From Myxococcales bacterium (GTDB taxonomy: Bacteria > Myxococcota_A > UBA9160 > UBA4427), in assembly GCA_022563535.1 (NCBI GenBank), contig JADFNE010000013.1:1-64000 (forward strand): a stretch of 64,000 nucleotides of DNA, in the 5' to 3' direction. Below, piece by piece: positions 25,545 through 34,347 of this stretch. The first letter of the stretch is position 1, and each line of letters opens with the position of its first letter. Both the position numbers and the translations under genes were made by a program. The notes beneath the pieces were generated by a model that was not told the origin of the DNA, ran no database searches, and saw only the letters and a list, made by a program, of their open reading frames with translations.

Positions 25545-25908
25545 TGCTCCCTCCCCGGTTCCCGGTGAGAAAATCCAAGCAGAGACTAGTCTGATATTTC
25601 AAGATGCAACCTGGCGGTTTACCGGGTTTTGATTTCGGAGATCCCCCATGCTTCCGGTCGGGCAGTTCGATCTGGCAGGGGAGGGGTTGGGGTGTCTGGC
25701 GAGTGCCAGCTCTGCATTCGACTAAGTAGAATGTACCAGGAGTGCTCCAGTGTATCCTCGACATCTCGATGAATCCGCCCGGCCTTGCGGTTCGAGGATC
25801 ATCGAGGCATTTGTACTCCGCGCCTTGTCCGCAGCAGCAAGATTCCAGTACTCTTGACCGACGACAACACGACGAGTTCGACTCGGTACGCGGTGCAGGC
25901 GCAAGCCC
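25545..25908. other. Divergent promoter region, porin and TorT-like genes
   Basis: A 364-bp region between two divergent genes must hold both promoters. CTGGC (25696-25700) and GCCAG (25705-25709) form a small inverted repeat near its middle. No clear sigma-54 element, RNA gene or additional coding frame was recognised. Confidence 0.35.
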
Positions 25909-27339
25909 GTGGACTCAGACTGGGGTGCCCCCGTGATATTTCGTGAAGACTTCGAAGACCCAGCTCTCCGAGGTCATGCATGGTTCGCGCTTATCGCGCA
26001 TGCGTGTAGGGCGACGTTGGATCCCCTTGCTGTTGTCTTGGTGGGTGTCTTCACCTTCGCAATCGCTTCGACCGCGGAGCCGGCCCCCGAGCAGTCGGCG
26101 AATGACGGCTCCGGCCAACTTGCCGCGCACGCGCCCCCGCTGGCCCCTGAGGTCTATGACTTGATCGACCAGGAACTGCGTCGGCGTGATGCCGAAGGTC
26201 CTGTACTCGTCAATAGCTACTACGGTCGCTACAGCACGCGAGATAAAAAACCGGGGCACCCCGCGCCCAGCCTGGAGGGGCCCATCGTCGAACCGTGGTT
26301 GGGCGCCCAGCGGCCCCCGCCCGGCACGCGGTTGGCTGTTTTGCTTCCTCACGTCAAGGACCCGTTCTGGGTATCGGTCAACCTGGGCATCATCTCCGAA
26401 GCGCGGCGGCTCGGGATCGGTATCGATCTCTACCAGGCCGGCGGATATCACAGGCTGGGGACGCAGGTCCGGCAACTGGAGCAGGCGGTTCGGAAAGGCA
26501 ATATCGACGGCGTCATCATTGGGCAGGTGGAATACCGCACGAAGCATCTAGGCGAGATCTACGAAGATCTGGAGCGGCGGGGCGTTCCGATCGTACCCGT
26601 GTGTATTGACACGTATCATCCGGCCATCGACGCCAAAGCCGTGGTGCCCTGGTATGAAATGGGCTTTGCGGCGGGTGGATTTCTCGCCGAACATTCTGCC
26701 GATCGAAAAATCAAGGTTGCCATGATGCCGGGTCCCGAGGGCCTCGGCTGGGTCGATGAAACCTTTCGTGGATTCATCGAAGCGTTGGAAAAACATGGCG
26801 CTATGGACCGGATCGAGATCATCGGACCGATCTTTGGAGATACGGGCGACGGGCTGCAACGCTTTCGACTCGGATTGCTTTTTCGAAAACATACCAACAT
26901 CGACTACCTCGTCGGCAATGCTCTTGCGGCGGTCGCTACGCTGAGCACGAATGCCGATGGCCGGCCTCCCGAGCTAGAAGGGTGGAAGGGCCGGCATCCG
27001 AACCTCAAGGTCATCTCGACGTATTTGATTCCGGATGTGCATGAGCTGATTCGGAAAGGGAAAATTTTGGCTGCCCCGAACGACAACCCGAAGCAGCAGG
27101 GCGTCATGGCAGTCGACATGATTGCGAGCATCCTGAATGGAAAGCGGCCCGGAAACAGAACCGACGGAATCGCCTTTCGATCGGGCCCCGTCGTTCAATT
27201 GATTACCTCCGCGAACATCGAGCAATGGAGCTATGAGACGCTTTTTGGGCCAAGGAAATTTGTTCCGGTGTACCAGCTTCCGCCGGGGGGCGAGGCGAAA
27301 ACAATGCCGGCGGCACATGATCCAGTCTCGGCGAACTAG
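25909..27339 (+). CDS. TorT-like periplasmic binding protein
   Basis: A 476-aa substrate-binding protein of the sugar-binding PBP1 fold, close in layout to TorT, which presents TMAO to the TorS kinase. Mature-domain motifs are RLAVLLPHVKDPFW (about 140), GIISEARRLGIGIDLYQAGGY, DGVIIGQVEY, and NDNPKQQGVMAVDMIASILNG. A hydrophobic stretch LAVVLVGVFTFAIASTA at about residues 40-56 looks like the signal peptide. The GTG 25909 start therefore leaves a long odd leader, and a later non-ATG start is possible. The hybrid kinase gene follows directly. Ligand unknown. Confidence 0.82.
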   Translation: MDSDWGAPVIFREDFEDPALRGHAWFALIAHACRATLDPLAVVLVGVFTFAIASTAEPAPEQSANDGSGQLAAHAPPLAPEVYDLIDQELRRRDAEGPVLVNSYYGRYSTRDKKPGHPAPSLEGPIVEPWLGAQRPPPGTRLAVLLPHVKDPFWVSVNLGIISEARRLGIGIDLYQAGGYHRLGTQVRQLEQAVRKGNIDGVIIGQVEYRTKHLGEIYEDLERRGVPIVPVCIDTYHPAIDAKAVVPWYEMGFAAGGFLAEHSADRKIKVAMMPGPEGLGWVDETFRGFIEALEKHGAMDRIEIIGPIFGDTGDGLQRFRLGLLFRKHTNIDYLVGNALAAVATLSTNADGRPPELEGWKGRHPNLKVISTYLIPDVHELIRKGKILAAPNDNPKQQGVMAVDMIASILNGKRPGNRTDGIAFRSGPVVQLITSANIEQWSYETLFGPRKFVPVYQLPPGGEAKTMPAAHDPVSAN

Positions 27340-27343
27340 TCGG

Positions 27344-29422
27344 ATGGCGATCGAATCACAACGGACGAAGGACGCGGAATCGACAGATGCTCGGCAATCC
27401 GCTCACATGCAGACACAGGTAGACACTCGCAGTGAAGCTGAGATCAGGATTTCGCGACGCTTGCCGGCGATCACGTTTTCCATTGCATTTGTCGTGATGG
27501 TCGTCTTCGTGTTCTTTTACCAGCAACATGTGGTTTCAAAAACACGTCAGGAATTGGCGCTGCATGCTGCGATTCTCGCGCCCTCGCTCTGGAATTTTGA
27601 CGACCAGGCCCATCGACCGTACATGGAGCTCGCAGCTCGGGCAAACGACTACGCGGAAGTGACCGTCCTGGACTACCGACAGCGCGAGTTCATGAAGCTC
27701 GACAATTCGGAGATGAGCACACACGACAGGATTTTTTCTCGACTTGGCTTGATGCCTATCCATGAATTCGAGATGGAGATCCAGCACGCTGGCGAGCCGA
27801 TCGGCACTCTCCGTGTTCTCTGGCGAAACAATGCGGTGGATGTCTGCATCTCCGTGAGCGTTTTCATCTTCATGATCGCGACCGGTATATGGCTCCTTCT
27901 CAAGCTCGCCTATACCGCCCGGGCCCGAGACGAGAAGACACGATTGCTTGCCGAGCAAAAGCGAGAATTGGAAGTGGCAGTAGACAAGGCCGAGGCGGCA
28001 AACCTCGCAAAGAGCGTTTTCCTGGCCAACATGAGCCATGAGCTGCGTACGCCACTCAACGCCATTCTCGGCTTCTCGGAAATCCTTCAGCCCTTGATTT
28101 CCGAGCCGTCGCAACGTCACTATTTTTCCCGAATTCGAGACAGTGGGAAATCACTGCTGAGATTGATCAACGATATTCTCGACCTTTCGAAGATCGAGGC
28201 CGGGAAATTGGAAGTGCAATATTCGGTCGTCTCCCTGTCACCTCTGTTCCGAGAAATCGAGGAATTTTTCGCTGAAAAACTGTTGGACAAGGGTCTCGGA
28301 TTTACTGTAGACATCGCAGGCGACGTCCCGGACGCTCTCCTGCTGGACGAAATCCGATTGCGGCAGATCCTCTTGAATATCGTGGGCAATGCCGTCAAGT
28401 TCACTGAATCTGGTTCAATCACGCTTGCCGCGAAGGTGGAATCAGTCGATAAAAATCACAGCAGCAGCATCGATCTGGTTATCTCTGTGGCCGACACGGG
28501 AATCGGAATTCCAGAGAGCCAACGCGACAAGATATTCTCGCCTTTCGAGCAGCAGGACGGTCAAAAGCAAGCTCAATACGGGGGAACCGGGCTGGGCCTG
28601 GCCATCGTGCGGCAATTGCTGGACATCATGAACGGCACGATCATTGCCTCCGCTCGGAATGGCAGCGGAAGTGTCTTCACCGTAGTGCTGAAGGGCGTGG
28701 AAGTCGCGGTCACAGAGCAGGCCCCAATCGCAATCAGGAATTTCGAAGAAGGGATCAATTTTGAGACAATTACCTTTGCAGGATCAACGATTCTGATTGC
28801 CGACGACATCGACTACAACCGTGAACTACTCAAAGGTTATCTCGAACAGTTCGACCTGAATCTGATCGAAGCGAAGAACGGGATCGAGACACTTACCATG
28901 GCGCAGCAACACCGGCCCGATCTGATTTTGTTGGACATGAAAATGCCCGAGATGGACGGCTACGAGGCTTCTGCCAGACTCAAGGAGGACGCCAATCTGA
29001 GAAATATTCCCGTGGTCGCCATTACCGCATCTGCGTTGAAGCAGGACGAAGACAGAATCAACCGGATCTGCGACGGCTATCTGCGCAAGCCGACAAGCAA
29101 GGCCGATGTAGTCCGGGTAGCGATGCAGCACTTGCGCCACACAGTGAACGACGTTCAGGCAGAAGAAGTCGCCGCGAAGTCCCCGGGCCAAACGGTCGAG
29201 GCGGCGTGCCCACCGCAATTGGCACCGAACCTCGTGAGGCAATTGCGTGAGGCCTCCGCTGTCGCGGACATCGATCGACTGCGCAAGCTGATTGATCAAG
29301 TCGCAAAAAACGACGTCGACTTTGCCCTGGCTTTGCGGCGCCAGGCGGATCAATACAGTTACGACGGGATCGCGAGGCTAGTGGCTTCCAGAGGGAAGCC
29401 AGAGGTAGCCAGTACAGACTGA
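27344..29422 (+). CDS. TorS-like hybrid sensor histidine kinase
   Basis: A 692-aa inner-membrane kinase. TM1 is at about 42-59, followed by a roughly 105-residue periplasmic sensor, TM2 (about 165-189), HisKA with His 232 in ANMSHELRTPLNA, HATPase (VADTGIGIP, GGTGLGLAIV), a receiver (LILLDMKMPEMDGYEA) and a C-terminal helical tail of about 100 residues. The tail lacks an HPt His, so the phosphorelay needs another protein; an orphan HPt lies at 36215. ATG 27344 is five bases after the TorT-like stop; ATG 27317 (overlapping) is an alternative. Base usage is less GC-rich than in flanking housekeeping genes. It likely reads the ligand state of the TorT-like protein. Confidence 0.92.
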   Translation: MAIESQRTKDAESTDARQSAHMQTQVDTRSEAEIRISRRLPAITFSIAFVVMVVFVFFYQQHVVSKTRQELALHAAILAPSLWNFDDQAHRPYMELAARANDYAEVTVLDYRQREFMKLDNSEMSTHDRIFSRLGLMPIHEFEMEIQHAGEPIGTLRVLWRNNAVDVCISVSVFIFMIATGIWLLLKLAYTARARDEKTRLLAEQKRELEVAVDKAEAANLAKSVFLANMSHELRTPLNAILGFSEILQPLISEPSQRHYFSRIRDSGKSLLRLINDILDLSKIEAGKLEVQYSVVSLSPLFREIEEFFAEKLLDKGLGFTVDIAGDVPDALLLDEIRLRQILLNIVGNAVKFTESGSITLAAKVESVDKNHSSSIDLVISVADTGIGIPESQRDKIFSPFEQQDGQKQAQYGGTGLGLAIVRQLLDIMNGTIIASARNGSGSVFTVVLKGVEVAVTEQAPIAIRNFEEGINFETITFAGSTILIADDIDYNRELLKGYLEQFDLNLIEAKNGIETLTMAQQHRPDLILLDMKMPEMDGYEASARLKEDANLRNIPVVAITASALKQDEDRINRICDGYLRKPTSKADVVRVAMQHLRHTVNDVQAEEVAAKSPGQTVEAACPPQLAPNLVRQLREASAVADIDRLRKLIDQVAKNDVDFALALRRQADQYSYDGIARLVASRGKPEVASTD

Positions 29423-29453
29423 GCCCAGGAGATGTACGGGTGTTGCCGTGATG

Positions 29454-31286
29454 CTAGACATCCAGGCCCACTGCGCGCATCAGCGCGAGCGCGTTGCTCT
29501 TCTCGACCACCCCCTTGCGCACTCGATAGTCGAAAGCCATCCGGCCTTCTTCGAGGTGATCTTGGAAGTGCACGTTCTCGATGGCCGGTGCCATCTCGTC
29601 GGCGATCTTCGCGAGCGCGAGATCGTGGGTGGTCACCAGTCCCAGCGCCCCTCGCTCGACCAACCCCTTGACCACCGCACTGGCGCCGATTCGCCGGTCG
29701 TGAGAATTGGTGCCGTGGAGAATTTCATCCAAGAGGAATAAAACCGGCAATTCCCCTTCGCTGATTTTTACGATCTGGCGCAGTCGTTTGATTTCGGCGT
29801 AAAAGTGCGAGGTCCCTTCCAACAGCGAATCATTGATTTGAATCGATGCTGCAATTGCGAGTGGGGTCAGGCTCAGACTCTCTGCGCGCACTGGCGCTCC
29901 GGCCAGGGCGAGGAGAATGTTGCAGCCGGCGGTGCGGAGATAGGTGCTCTTGCCGGACATGTTCGAGCCACTGATGATCAGCGCGCGTCGATCGGCTCCG
30001 AGTTCGAGGTCGTTGCGTACGCACTGATCGTTCGGAAGCAGCGGGTGCCCCAGGGCTCGAGCGCTGAGTTTGGGTTCCCCCTCGCAGATTTCAGGGAAAA
30101 TCGAGTCCGGGTTTTCGTAGGCGTATCCGGATAGCGAGGCCAGGGCCTCAAATTGTCCCGCGGCACTCAGCCAGTCTTCGAGGACGCCGCCCCATTGTAC
30201 CCGCCAGCGTTCGATTACGAGGCCGAGTTGCGTACCCCATAGGAACAGCGCGGCAATCGGGGCAAAAAGTTGGTTGCGCCGCGCGTCGAGCAAATCCACG
30301 AGCTTGCGCAACTCGGCAATGCGCTGGGCGCAAGATACGCCCCGGGTTTGCAGGCGCTCTACCAGGGAAACCAGCAGCGGACTCTCGGCCGTTTCATTTT
30401 CGAGGCGAGCCAGCAGGTCGCGCAGCAGGGCGAGGTTCCGGGTTGGCGTGTCGATTGCGGCGAGGATCTTCCCGATGCGCCTGTGCAGGATTCCCGCGAA
30501 AATCATCTGAGGGATCAACGCAAACAAGAAGGGCAGGGGGCCGAGCCCCAGCCAGAACCAGACAACCAGACCTCCAATACTCAGAGAAGAGAGCACAGCT
30601 GCAATCACGTTCAACGACTTCTTTGCCTCGAAGTCCCCCGGAGCGTTCGCCCAGGAGACCAACGGCTTTGGACTGAACTGGGTGTGCAAGTCCGCGCCCA
30701 ACGAATCGATGTCTTCGCGCAATTCGAGCCGGGGTGTCAACTCGGCAATCGCGGACTGTCGCGCGCGGGCGATGGCAGCGCTGGGTTGGGTCTTTAGCCA
30801 GTCCGCCAGGGTCTCCTGGCCGACCGGCGTGCGCGCGGTGCAGATGCGTTCGAAGAGTGAACCCACTCCAAAGAGATCGAGATCGTTTGCATAGGGATGG
30901 CCGGGGTCACTCCACTCGTCGCCGGTGTTGCCCTGGCCCATCCAGCGGTCTTCGAGGCGTGCGATCCCCGCCCGGTAGAACTCCGCGCGACGCGACGCGC
31001 GTTTGCGCATTTGGATCACGCGGTCGTGCGCGATCAGCAACGCGATAAAGACCAGGACGGGGGGCACTGTCCAACCCCGCGCAATGGATTGGCTACCGAA
31101 TGCGAACCAACCGACCCCGGCGGCGATTGCGAAGCTCAGCAAGCGAAGATTCGAGAGAGTGCCGTCCAATCGCCGCCAACGGGCGAGTTCACCCGTGTGG
31201 CGCTCGAGGCGCGCGGCGTAAACTTCGGCCGGCGTGGTCCCATTCTCAGCCACAGTGGAATCGGCTTGCTCGCTGGGATGACTCAT
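29454..31286 (-). CDS. Membrane-anchored MutS-like ATPase
   Basis: A 610-aa MutS-family protein. The C-terminal ATPase is intact: Walker A SGSNMSGKSTYLR, Walker B FLLDEILHGTNSHDR, then GLVTTHDLALAKI. The MutS core helices are present, but the mismatch-binding domain of MutS1 and the Smr domain of MutS2 are absent. Hydrophobic segments occur near residues 48-66, 74-88 and 222-265, so it appears to sit in the membrane. This fits a poorly studied membrane MutS subfamily; its role (repair, recombination or other) is not known. ATG 31286 overlaps the thiD stop by 4 bp. Confidence 0.88.
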   Translation of the reverse strand: MSHPSEQADSTVAENGTTPAEVYAARLERHTGELARWRRLDGTLSNLRLLSFAIAAGVGWFAFGSQSIARGWTVPPVLVFIALLIAHDRVIQMRKRASRRAEFYRAGIARLEDRWMGQGNTGDEWSDPGHPYANDLDLFGVGSLFERICTARTPVGQETLADWLKTQPSAAIARARQSAIAELTPRLELREDIDSLGADLHTQFSPKPLVSWANAPGDFEAKKSLNVIAAVLSSLSIGGLVVWFWLGLGPLPFLFALIPQMIFAGILHRRIGKILAAIDTPTRNLALLRDLLARLENETAESPLLVSLVERLQTRGVSCAQRIAELRKLVDLLDARRNQLFAPIAALFLWGTQLGLVIERWRVQWGGVLEDWLSAAGQFEALASLSGYAYENPDSIFPEICEGEPKLSARALGHPLLPNDQCVRNDLELGADRRALIISGSNMSGKSTYLRTAGCNILLALAGAPVRAESLSLTPLAIAASIQINDSLLEGTSHFYAEIKRLRQIVKISEGELPVLFLLDEILHGTNSHDRRIGASAVVKGLVERGALGLVTTHDLALAKIADEMAPAIENVHFQDHLEEGRMAFDYRVRKGVVEKSNALALMRAVGLDV

Positions 31287-32104
31287 ACGGGTGCGGAGTA
31301 GCCGAGAACGTGAGCGCCCGATCCCGTTGCCTGTGCGTCCGCGAGCGCTGCCGCGACGAAGCTGCGCGCACGTTCGACTGCGTCCGCGAGGCCGCTTCCC
31401 TTCGCGAGTTCTGCCGCAATTGCAGAGGAGAGTGCGCACCCGGTTCCGTGAACGGGTCCGGCCGGGATATCGATGCGAAGGCCCTCGAGCCACGAGTATG
31501 AAATATCGACTTTCCCTTCGATTTGATCGTCGAAACTTCGAACCGCCAGGAGATCGTCCGGGGCGCCCTCGCGGTGCCCGCCTTTCACCAGCACCGCCTG
31601 GCACTCGAACTTTTCGATGAAAACCCGTGCGGCTTTTTCACAACCTTGCCTGTTCGAAACGTCGACGCCCGTGAGTGCCTCTGCTTCGGGCAGGTTCGGC
31701 GTGACCAGGGTCGAGCGGGAAAAGATACCCTGCAAGGCTGGCCAGGCCCGGCGTTCGAGGAGTGACGTCCCATCGCTCGCGAACAAGATGGGATCTACCA
31801 CCACGGGCACATCGGGATCGATGCTCGCCAAGCCCAAGCTGACATTTCGCACAACGTCGTCCGAGGCCAGCATGCCGATCTTTACCGCATGGGGCGAAAC
31901 GTCTCGCACCAGGCAGCGGAGTTGATCGAGCACCACCGAGGGAAACACGGGCAGAACGCTGTGCACCTTGGCCGTGTCCTGGATCGTGAGGGCAGTCAAC
32001 ACGCCCATCCCGTGACAACCGAAGTGGCGAATCACCTGCAGATCCGCCTGCAACCCCGCGCCCCCGGTCGGGTCCGAACCCGCGATTGCCAGTACGATTT
32101 TCAT
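31283..32104 (-). CDS. thiD: Hydroxymethylpyrimidine/phosphomethylpyrimidine kinase ThiD
   Basis: A 273-aa ribokinase-fold enzyme that phosphorylates HMP and HMP-P in thiamine synthesis. Motifs are AIAGSDPTGGAGLQADL at the N-terminus, VKIGMLAS, VVDPILFASDG, VTPNLPEAEALTG, and the anion hole/catalytic Asp region GPVHGTGCALSSAIAA (here HGTGC where many have DTHGTGCTLS). The length is standard. It is coupled to the MutS-like gene by a 4-bp overlap. thiE is 8 kb away on the same strand. Confidence 0.95.
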   Translation of the reverse strand: MKIVLAIAGSDPTGGAGLQADLQVIRHFGCHGMGVLTALTIQDTAKVHSVLPVFPSVVLDQLRCLVRDVSPHAVKIGMLASDDVVRNVSLGLASIDPDVPVVVDPILFASDGTSLLERRAWPALQGIFSRSTLVTPNLPEAEALTGVDVSNRQGCEKAARVFIEKFECQAVLVKGGHREGAPDDLLAVRSFDDQIEGKVDISYSWLEGLRIDIPAGPVHGTGCALSSAIAAELAKGSGLADAVERARSFVAAALADAQATGSGAHVLGYSAPV

Positions 32105-32247
32105 GATCCGCTAGCTTAACCCGAATTTTTGGAGGTGAGTCCGATATTCTCTGCGGCGATGGTGCAATGGCCGTCTCGAGCCGTTGGGGGGTCATCGCTT
32201 GCGAGGCACGGGAGCGCCATCGCGCTCGAAGAGGTGAGGGAACGAAG

Positions 32248-33027
32248 ATGAAACGGGCGATAGCCAGGCGCACTCGGGTTGTCGCGATCGCATGGTTCGC
32301 GACCTTCACGCTGTCCGGTGCGGCCGCTGCACTGGATGTGAAGGACTCTGAAACAAAAGCCGCCGCAAAGACGCCTGCGGCGCTGCCTTCCATTTCATCC
32401 GGCGCTCCGGGGCAGACTTGGTACGTACGCAGTCGGGTCGATACGGAGTTCGGAAGCATCACGACCCACTATTGGTCGAAGGGTGCGCTGTTTCGCGCCG
32501 ATACCGTCGTAGCGGGTCATCCGATTACCACGATCGTGAATGGGCCCCGCTACTACGTCTATGATTCGGCCCTGGCTGACGGCGCGGCGATCGAGCGCAA
32601 CCTTGCGTCGGTCGAGGAGGATGCGACGCGGGGTCGCCCCTTCGGGCTGGAACTTGTCGAACTGCTCGCGTCCGGCGGCGAGAAAGTGGACGAGGGTTTC
32701 CTGGCAGCAAGCTCGATCGGCTACGAAATCTATCAACTCACCAATGATAACGGTCGGCGGCGAGTTGTGGTCACGAGTTCTGACCCCCAGCTTCCGATCA
32801 AGATGGAGACCTTCGTGCGCGAGACTGGGTCCACCGGGTTTCTCGCGTACACGGGCTGGCAGCGGGGCATCAAACTCGAAGATGCGTTCTTCGAACCGCC
32901 CAATACCGTTGTCTTCGAGCAGATCAGCTACGCCGAATACACCGCCCGATACGGAAAAGTCCCGATCGGTCCCGCCCCGGTGTACTACCGCCACCTGCTA
33001 CACGGCAGCCGCAAAATAGATCGCTAG
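32248..33027 (+). CDS. Secreted protein of unknown function
   Basis: A 259-aa protein with a signal peptide (KRAIARRTRVVAIAWFATFTLSG then AAAALD). The mature part is beta-rich (TWYVRSRVDTEFGSITTHYWSKGALFRAD) and vaguely like LolA-type or DUF4412 lipid-interacting folds. I cannot confirm this. ATG 32248 follows GAGG (32232-32235) at a usable distance; the frame is open further upstream without a better start. It is a single gene, convergent with mrp across a long inverted repeat. Confidence 0.75.
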   Translation: MKRAIARRTRVVAIAWFATFTLSGAAAALDVKDSETKAAAKTPAALPSISSGAPGQTWYVRSRVDTEFGSITTHYWSKGALFRADTVVAGHPITTIVNGPRYYVYDSALADGAAIERNLASVEEDATRGRPFGLELVELLASGGEKVDEGFLAASSIGYEIYQLTNDNGRRRVVVTSSDPQLPIKMETFVRETGSTGFLAYTGWQRGIKLEDAFFEPPNTVVFEQISYAEYTARYGKVPIGPAPVYYRHLLHGSRKIDR

Positions 33028-33113
33028 GAGCCGGACCCAAGACTCTCGTGGAAAGCCCAGGCGGCGATGCATCGGCGCATGGGCGTCGCGACGAGTCTTG
33101 GGTCAGGCTCCTA
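33025..33113. terminator. Long inverted repeat joining two convergent gene ends
   Basis: Arms 33025-33045 and 33093-33113 pair over 21 positions with one mismatch. Each arm begins with the stop codon of its gene (TAG on plus, TAG on minus). The 47-base loop has its own symmetry: GCCCA/TGGGC and the palindrome CGATGCATCG. It probably works as a two-way terminator or mRNA 3'-end protector. No T-run is present. Confidence 0.7.
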
Positions 33114-34193
33114 GTTGTCGAAGACCCCTTCGCCTTCGAGCCGGGCCAACTTGCGCGTTACCTGGGCCGCCAGTGCTTCGAAGATCTGAGCGATTTCGGA
33201 TTCCGGATGGCTCAGCAAGATTGGCCGTCCCCGGTCTCCTTCTTCGGCGATGCGCGGATCGATCGGCACCTCGCCCAGGAAGTCCACGTCCAGATCCTGC
33301 GCCATGCGCTTCCCGCCGCCTTCGCCAAAGATGTAGTACTTGCGATCGGGAAGTTCCGGCGGCGTAAAGAACGACATGTTTTCGACCAGGCCCAAGATCG
33401 GAATGTTGACCTTGCGAAACATTTCGAGACTCTTGCGAGCATCGATCAGCGAAAGATCATTGGCGGTGGAGACGATCAGCGCCCCGGAAAGCGGAGCGTT
33501 CTGGGTCAACGTCAGTGCGGCGTCGCCGGTGCCCGGTGGCATGTCGATGATCAGATAGTCGAGTTCTCCCCAGAGCACGTCACTCAAAAACTGGCGAATC
33601 AAACCGTGAACCATCGGTCCACGCCAGATCACCGGAGAGTCGTCGTTGGTGAAGTAACCGATCGACATCAGTTTGAGTCCGTGGCCCTCGAGCGGAACGA
33701 TCTTCTTGCCCTCCGTTTCCGGGCGACCGCGGGTTCCGGTCAGCAGCGGCAGCGAGGGACCGTACACATCGCAATCCATGATCCCAACCCGCGCCCCCGC
33801 CTTCTTCAGGGACAGCGCCAGGTTGATCGCGATTGTGCTCTTGCCGACACCGCCCTTGCCCGAAGCCACCGCGATGGTGTGAAACACGCCGGGCAAGACG
33901 TCTTCGCGATCGGCTTCGACACTGCCGGGGGTCGGCCGAGACTGGGAAGTCATGCGGACTGCGACGCTTTCCACGCCGTCGAGTGCGCCCACCCGGTTCA
34001 TCGCATCACGCTCGAATTCTTCCTTGACAGGGCACGCCGGGGTCGTGAGTTCGATGGCAAAAGAAACGCCAGTGCCGTCGATCTTGATGTCTTTGACAAA
34101 CCCGAGATCGACGATGCTCTTGTGGAAATCGGGGTCTACGATCGGACGCAGGGCGTCGAGGATCTGGTTCTCGGTGACGTTTGGGGAACTCAT
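33111..34193 (-). CDS. Mrp/NBP35-family Fe-S carrier ATPase
   Basis: A 360-aa P-loop ATPase for iron-sulfur cluster delivery. The N-terminal MIP18/DUF59 domain (about residues 5-85) has PVKEEFE. The deviant Walker A SGKGGVGKSTIAINLA is at about 112, followed by DCDVYGPS and IDMPPGTGD. The usual CxxC of ApbC/Mrp near the C-terminus is not evident in the stretch ENMSFFTPPELPDRKYYIFG, where many homologues have ENMS-YFxCP; this is worth noting for cluster binding. ATG 34193 is chosen because upstream codons look non-coding. Length is typical. Confidence 0.92.
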   Translation of the reverse strand: MSSPNVTENQILDALRPIVDPDFHKSIVDLGFVKDIKIDGTGVSFAIELTTPACPVKEEFERDAMNRVGALDGVESVAVRMTSQSRPTPGSVEADREDVLPGVFHTIAVASGKGGVGKSTIAINLALSLKKAGARVGIMDCDVYGPSLPLLTGTRGRPETEGKKIVPLEGHGLKLMSIGYFTNDDSPVIWRGPMVHGLIRQFLSDVLWGELDYLIIDMPPGTGDAALTLTQNAPLSGALIVSTANDLSLIDARKSLEMFRKVNIPILGLVENMSFFTPPELPDRKYYIFGEGGGKRMAQDLDVDFLGEVPIDPRIAEEGDRGRPILLSHPESEIAQIFEALAAQVTRKLARLEGEGVFDN

Positions 34194-34347
34194 GTAGCGG
34201 TCCTTTTGGAATTGTGTTCTGCGCGCGGCAGCGTAGCGAATGTGTTCGGATGCGGCGGCGGGAATCGCGGGCATAGGCCCCGGGGGATGAGTAGCATGCC
34301 GACTTGCCGCAATTCTACTTCCGTGCTGCCAGTGAGATGCAAAGGCG

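Noticed and set aside
25660-25710. Possible sigma-54 -24/-12 element before the TorT-like gene
   Set aside because: GG and GC spacing do not match TGGCAC-N5-TTGC.
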